Virus record (IMG/VR): IMGVR_UViG_3300031951_000530
Coordinates: 1 to 37,586 of that record
Source of the DNA: a virus
Length of the DNA: 37,586 nucleotides
Reading direction: 5' to 3' (one strand)
The notes under the pieces are model-generated. The model was not told the origin of the DNA. It did no database searches and worked only from the letters and a program-made list of their open reading frames with translations. The position numbers and the translations under genes were made by a program. Positions 36,490-37,586 of this stretch are shown here, piece after piece (position 1 is the stretch's first letter; the number at the start of each line of letters is the position of its first letter).

Positions 36490-37586
36490 TTATCGTGCGA
36501 GAGAGTAGGCAAAGGGGTTTTCTGCGAAGGCGGCGTAGATGTAGGTTCCGCCACTGGTATTGATTACATTATCTGCTGACCTAACCTTGAAGCCGTTAGA
36601 CAAACAATCCATACCACGATTATTTGATCCTTGTTCTGCCGTAGAAGCGTCGGGGAATAGCTCTTTGTCCATATAGTTGTAAGTGTCTCTGGCTGTGTCG
36701 TGAATTACCCACGAATTAGGAGCACCAGAACCAGCAGTTACTTTTGTTAATACCCACCTCGGACGGAAGCCCGTGTAGAGGAAGGGCCCGTCAGTCGAAC
36801 CATTGCCTGTGTATGACCCAAACGCAGAATAGCCAGCGACAGGTGCGAAACAATATGCGACATAGGTTCCATTCAGTAAGTTGCCATTTCCACCAGTCCC
36901 TAAACTAAATACCGAAGATGTTGGCGATGTGTTGTTCCAGTATGCAGCACTTGGTGTTTGTGTTGCGGAAATATCGTTCAATAGTATGGCAGTAGTATTT
37001 CCAATGACGGCATGATATACATTCCAATTATTCCCAGATGCGTCACGCCTTTTAACAATAATCATCCGTGGAGCAACACCCAACCCATGTCCAACAGTCG
37101 CATTAGCACCCGTTCCCGTATAAGTAACAATCGAGAACCCACTCGTCGTATTGACTGAGACTGTGCTGGTAATCGTGCCTGCGGTGTTGGTTGAGCCTGC
37201 GCCATTGGCTTTCCAGTTCCATGCGACATAGGTTGTGCCATTTGTGTTTACTGTCTGAACGCCTGAGCCTCCGCTGGACAAAGAAAATCCATCAGAAGTA
37301 TTGTTAGAAACAAAACCAAACTGTTTGAATGCGTTCTCTACTTCAGTGGAATTTGAATAAAGTTGATTTGAAATACCTCTAACAGAGTCGGCAAGAGCAT
37401 GACCATCAGTAGTGCTTCTAGATTTAACCCAGACTAAATCAGGTGCGAATCCAACACCAGTAATCGATCTTGTGGATGCGCCATCCCCAGTCCACAACAC
37501 CGCATTAAAGTAATCGTCGCCCTGCTTAATAGTCGGCTCTGGCAGATTAGTCGTGACAAGTGCTTTGAAGCCAGAGGGTGCGGTGT
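36490..37586 (-). CDS. Tail fibre protein, C-terminal part (DUF7483 type), cut by window edge
   Basis: The frame is open to the right edge; before any internal start it reads TAPSGFKALVTTNLPEPTIK then QGDDYFNAVLWTGDGASTRS. The body repeats DUF7483-like segments (GVGFAPDLVWVKSRSTTDGH, GHGLGVAPRMIIVKRRDASG, TGFRPRWVLTKVTAGSGAPN) and ends AAFAENPFAYSLAR. Proteins of this type begin with FNSADSAYL.RTP.SAG and a LamG-like domain, which is what the left-edge fragment shows. The real start is outside the window. Probably receptor-binding. Confidence 0.85.
   Translation of the reverse strand, partial: TAPSGFKALVTTNLPEPTIKQGDDYFNAVLWTGDGASTRSITGVGFAPDLVWVKSRSTTDGHALADSVRGISNQLYSNSTEVENAFKQFGFVSNNTSDGFSLSSGGSGVQTVNTNGTTYVAWNWKANGAGSTNTAGTITSTVSVNTTSGFSIVTYTGTGANATVGHGLGVAPRMIIVKRRDASGNNWNVYHAVIGNTTAILLNDISATQTPSAAYWNNTSPTSSVFSLGTGGNGNLLNGTYVAYCFAPVAGYSAFGSYTGNGSTDGPFLYTGFRPRWVLTKVTAGSGAPNSWVIHDTARDTYNYMDKELFPDASTAEQGSNNRGMDCLSNGFKVRSADNVINTSGGTYIYAAFAENPFAYSLAR

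Noticed and set aside
1-37586. tRNA genes, integrase or lysogeny genes
   Set aside because: No cloverleaf-like sequence, recombinase or recognisable repressor was found by reading; a dedicated search was not possible.

Overview
The window is most of the genome of a tailed, short-tailed (podovirus-type) bacteriophage with fairly AT-rich DNA. It contains a phage portal, a large terminase, a scaffold and capsid pair, three large ejection-type proteins, a tail module rich in fibre genes, a GH24 lysozyme with a holin, and a compact DNA replication set. I see no integrase, no repressor of a recognisable family, no phage RNA polymerase, no tRNA and no CRISPR. A virulent phage that depends on host sigma70-type RNA polymerase is therefore the simplest reading. 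A T7-like replication core without an RNA polymerase, a cobalamin-dependent (class II) ribonucleotide reductase and ThyX together resemble the cobavirus / Zobellviridae-like podoviruses. That placement is an inference from gene content. The host is probably a Gram-negative aquatic bacterium; Fur-like boxes and an 'EPVAW'-type gene common in proteobacterial phages point the same way, weakly.

Layout: two divergent transcription units leave a control region at about 9.37-10.24 kb. The rightward (early/middle) unit runs from 10.24 to 25.17 kb. It starts with about ten small genes of unknown function, then an HNH endonuclease, a T7 gp4-like primase-helicase, ThyX, a family A DNA polymerase, an SSB-like protein, a 5'-3' exonuclease, a PD-(D/E)XK resolvase-like nuclease, a metallophosphoesterase, a DUF3310 protein and the ribonucleotide reductase. 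The leftward (late) unit starts with the terminase genes at 9.37 kb and passes through portal, scaffold, capsid and tail fibres to the left edge. It resumes at the right edge with more fibre, tail, ejection and lysis genes, and ends at 25.2 kb. A bidirectional terminator at 25.19-25.22 kb separates the two converging units.

The left edge holds the 5' end and the right edge the 3' end of what look like two parts of one LamG/DUF7483-type tail gene. The map is therefore probably circular or circularly permuted, with only a short piece missing.

Regulation: several promoter-like sites share the pattern A-tract, CTTGAC, 17-base spacer, often TGn, and TAGnnT or TATAAT. They lie upstream of the terminase genes, upstream of the scaffold/capsid block, upstream of the HNH/primase genes, and inside a tail gene. 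The control region also carries two Fur-box-like palindromes, an iteron-like array of CTATGTT motifs, an 18-bp tandem repeat and a structured late-mRNA leader. This control region is the most unusual part of the window.
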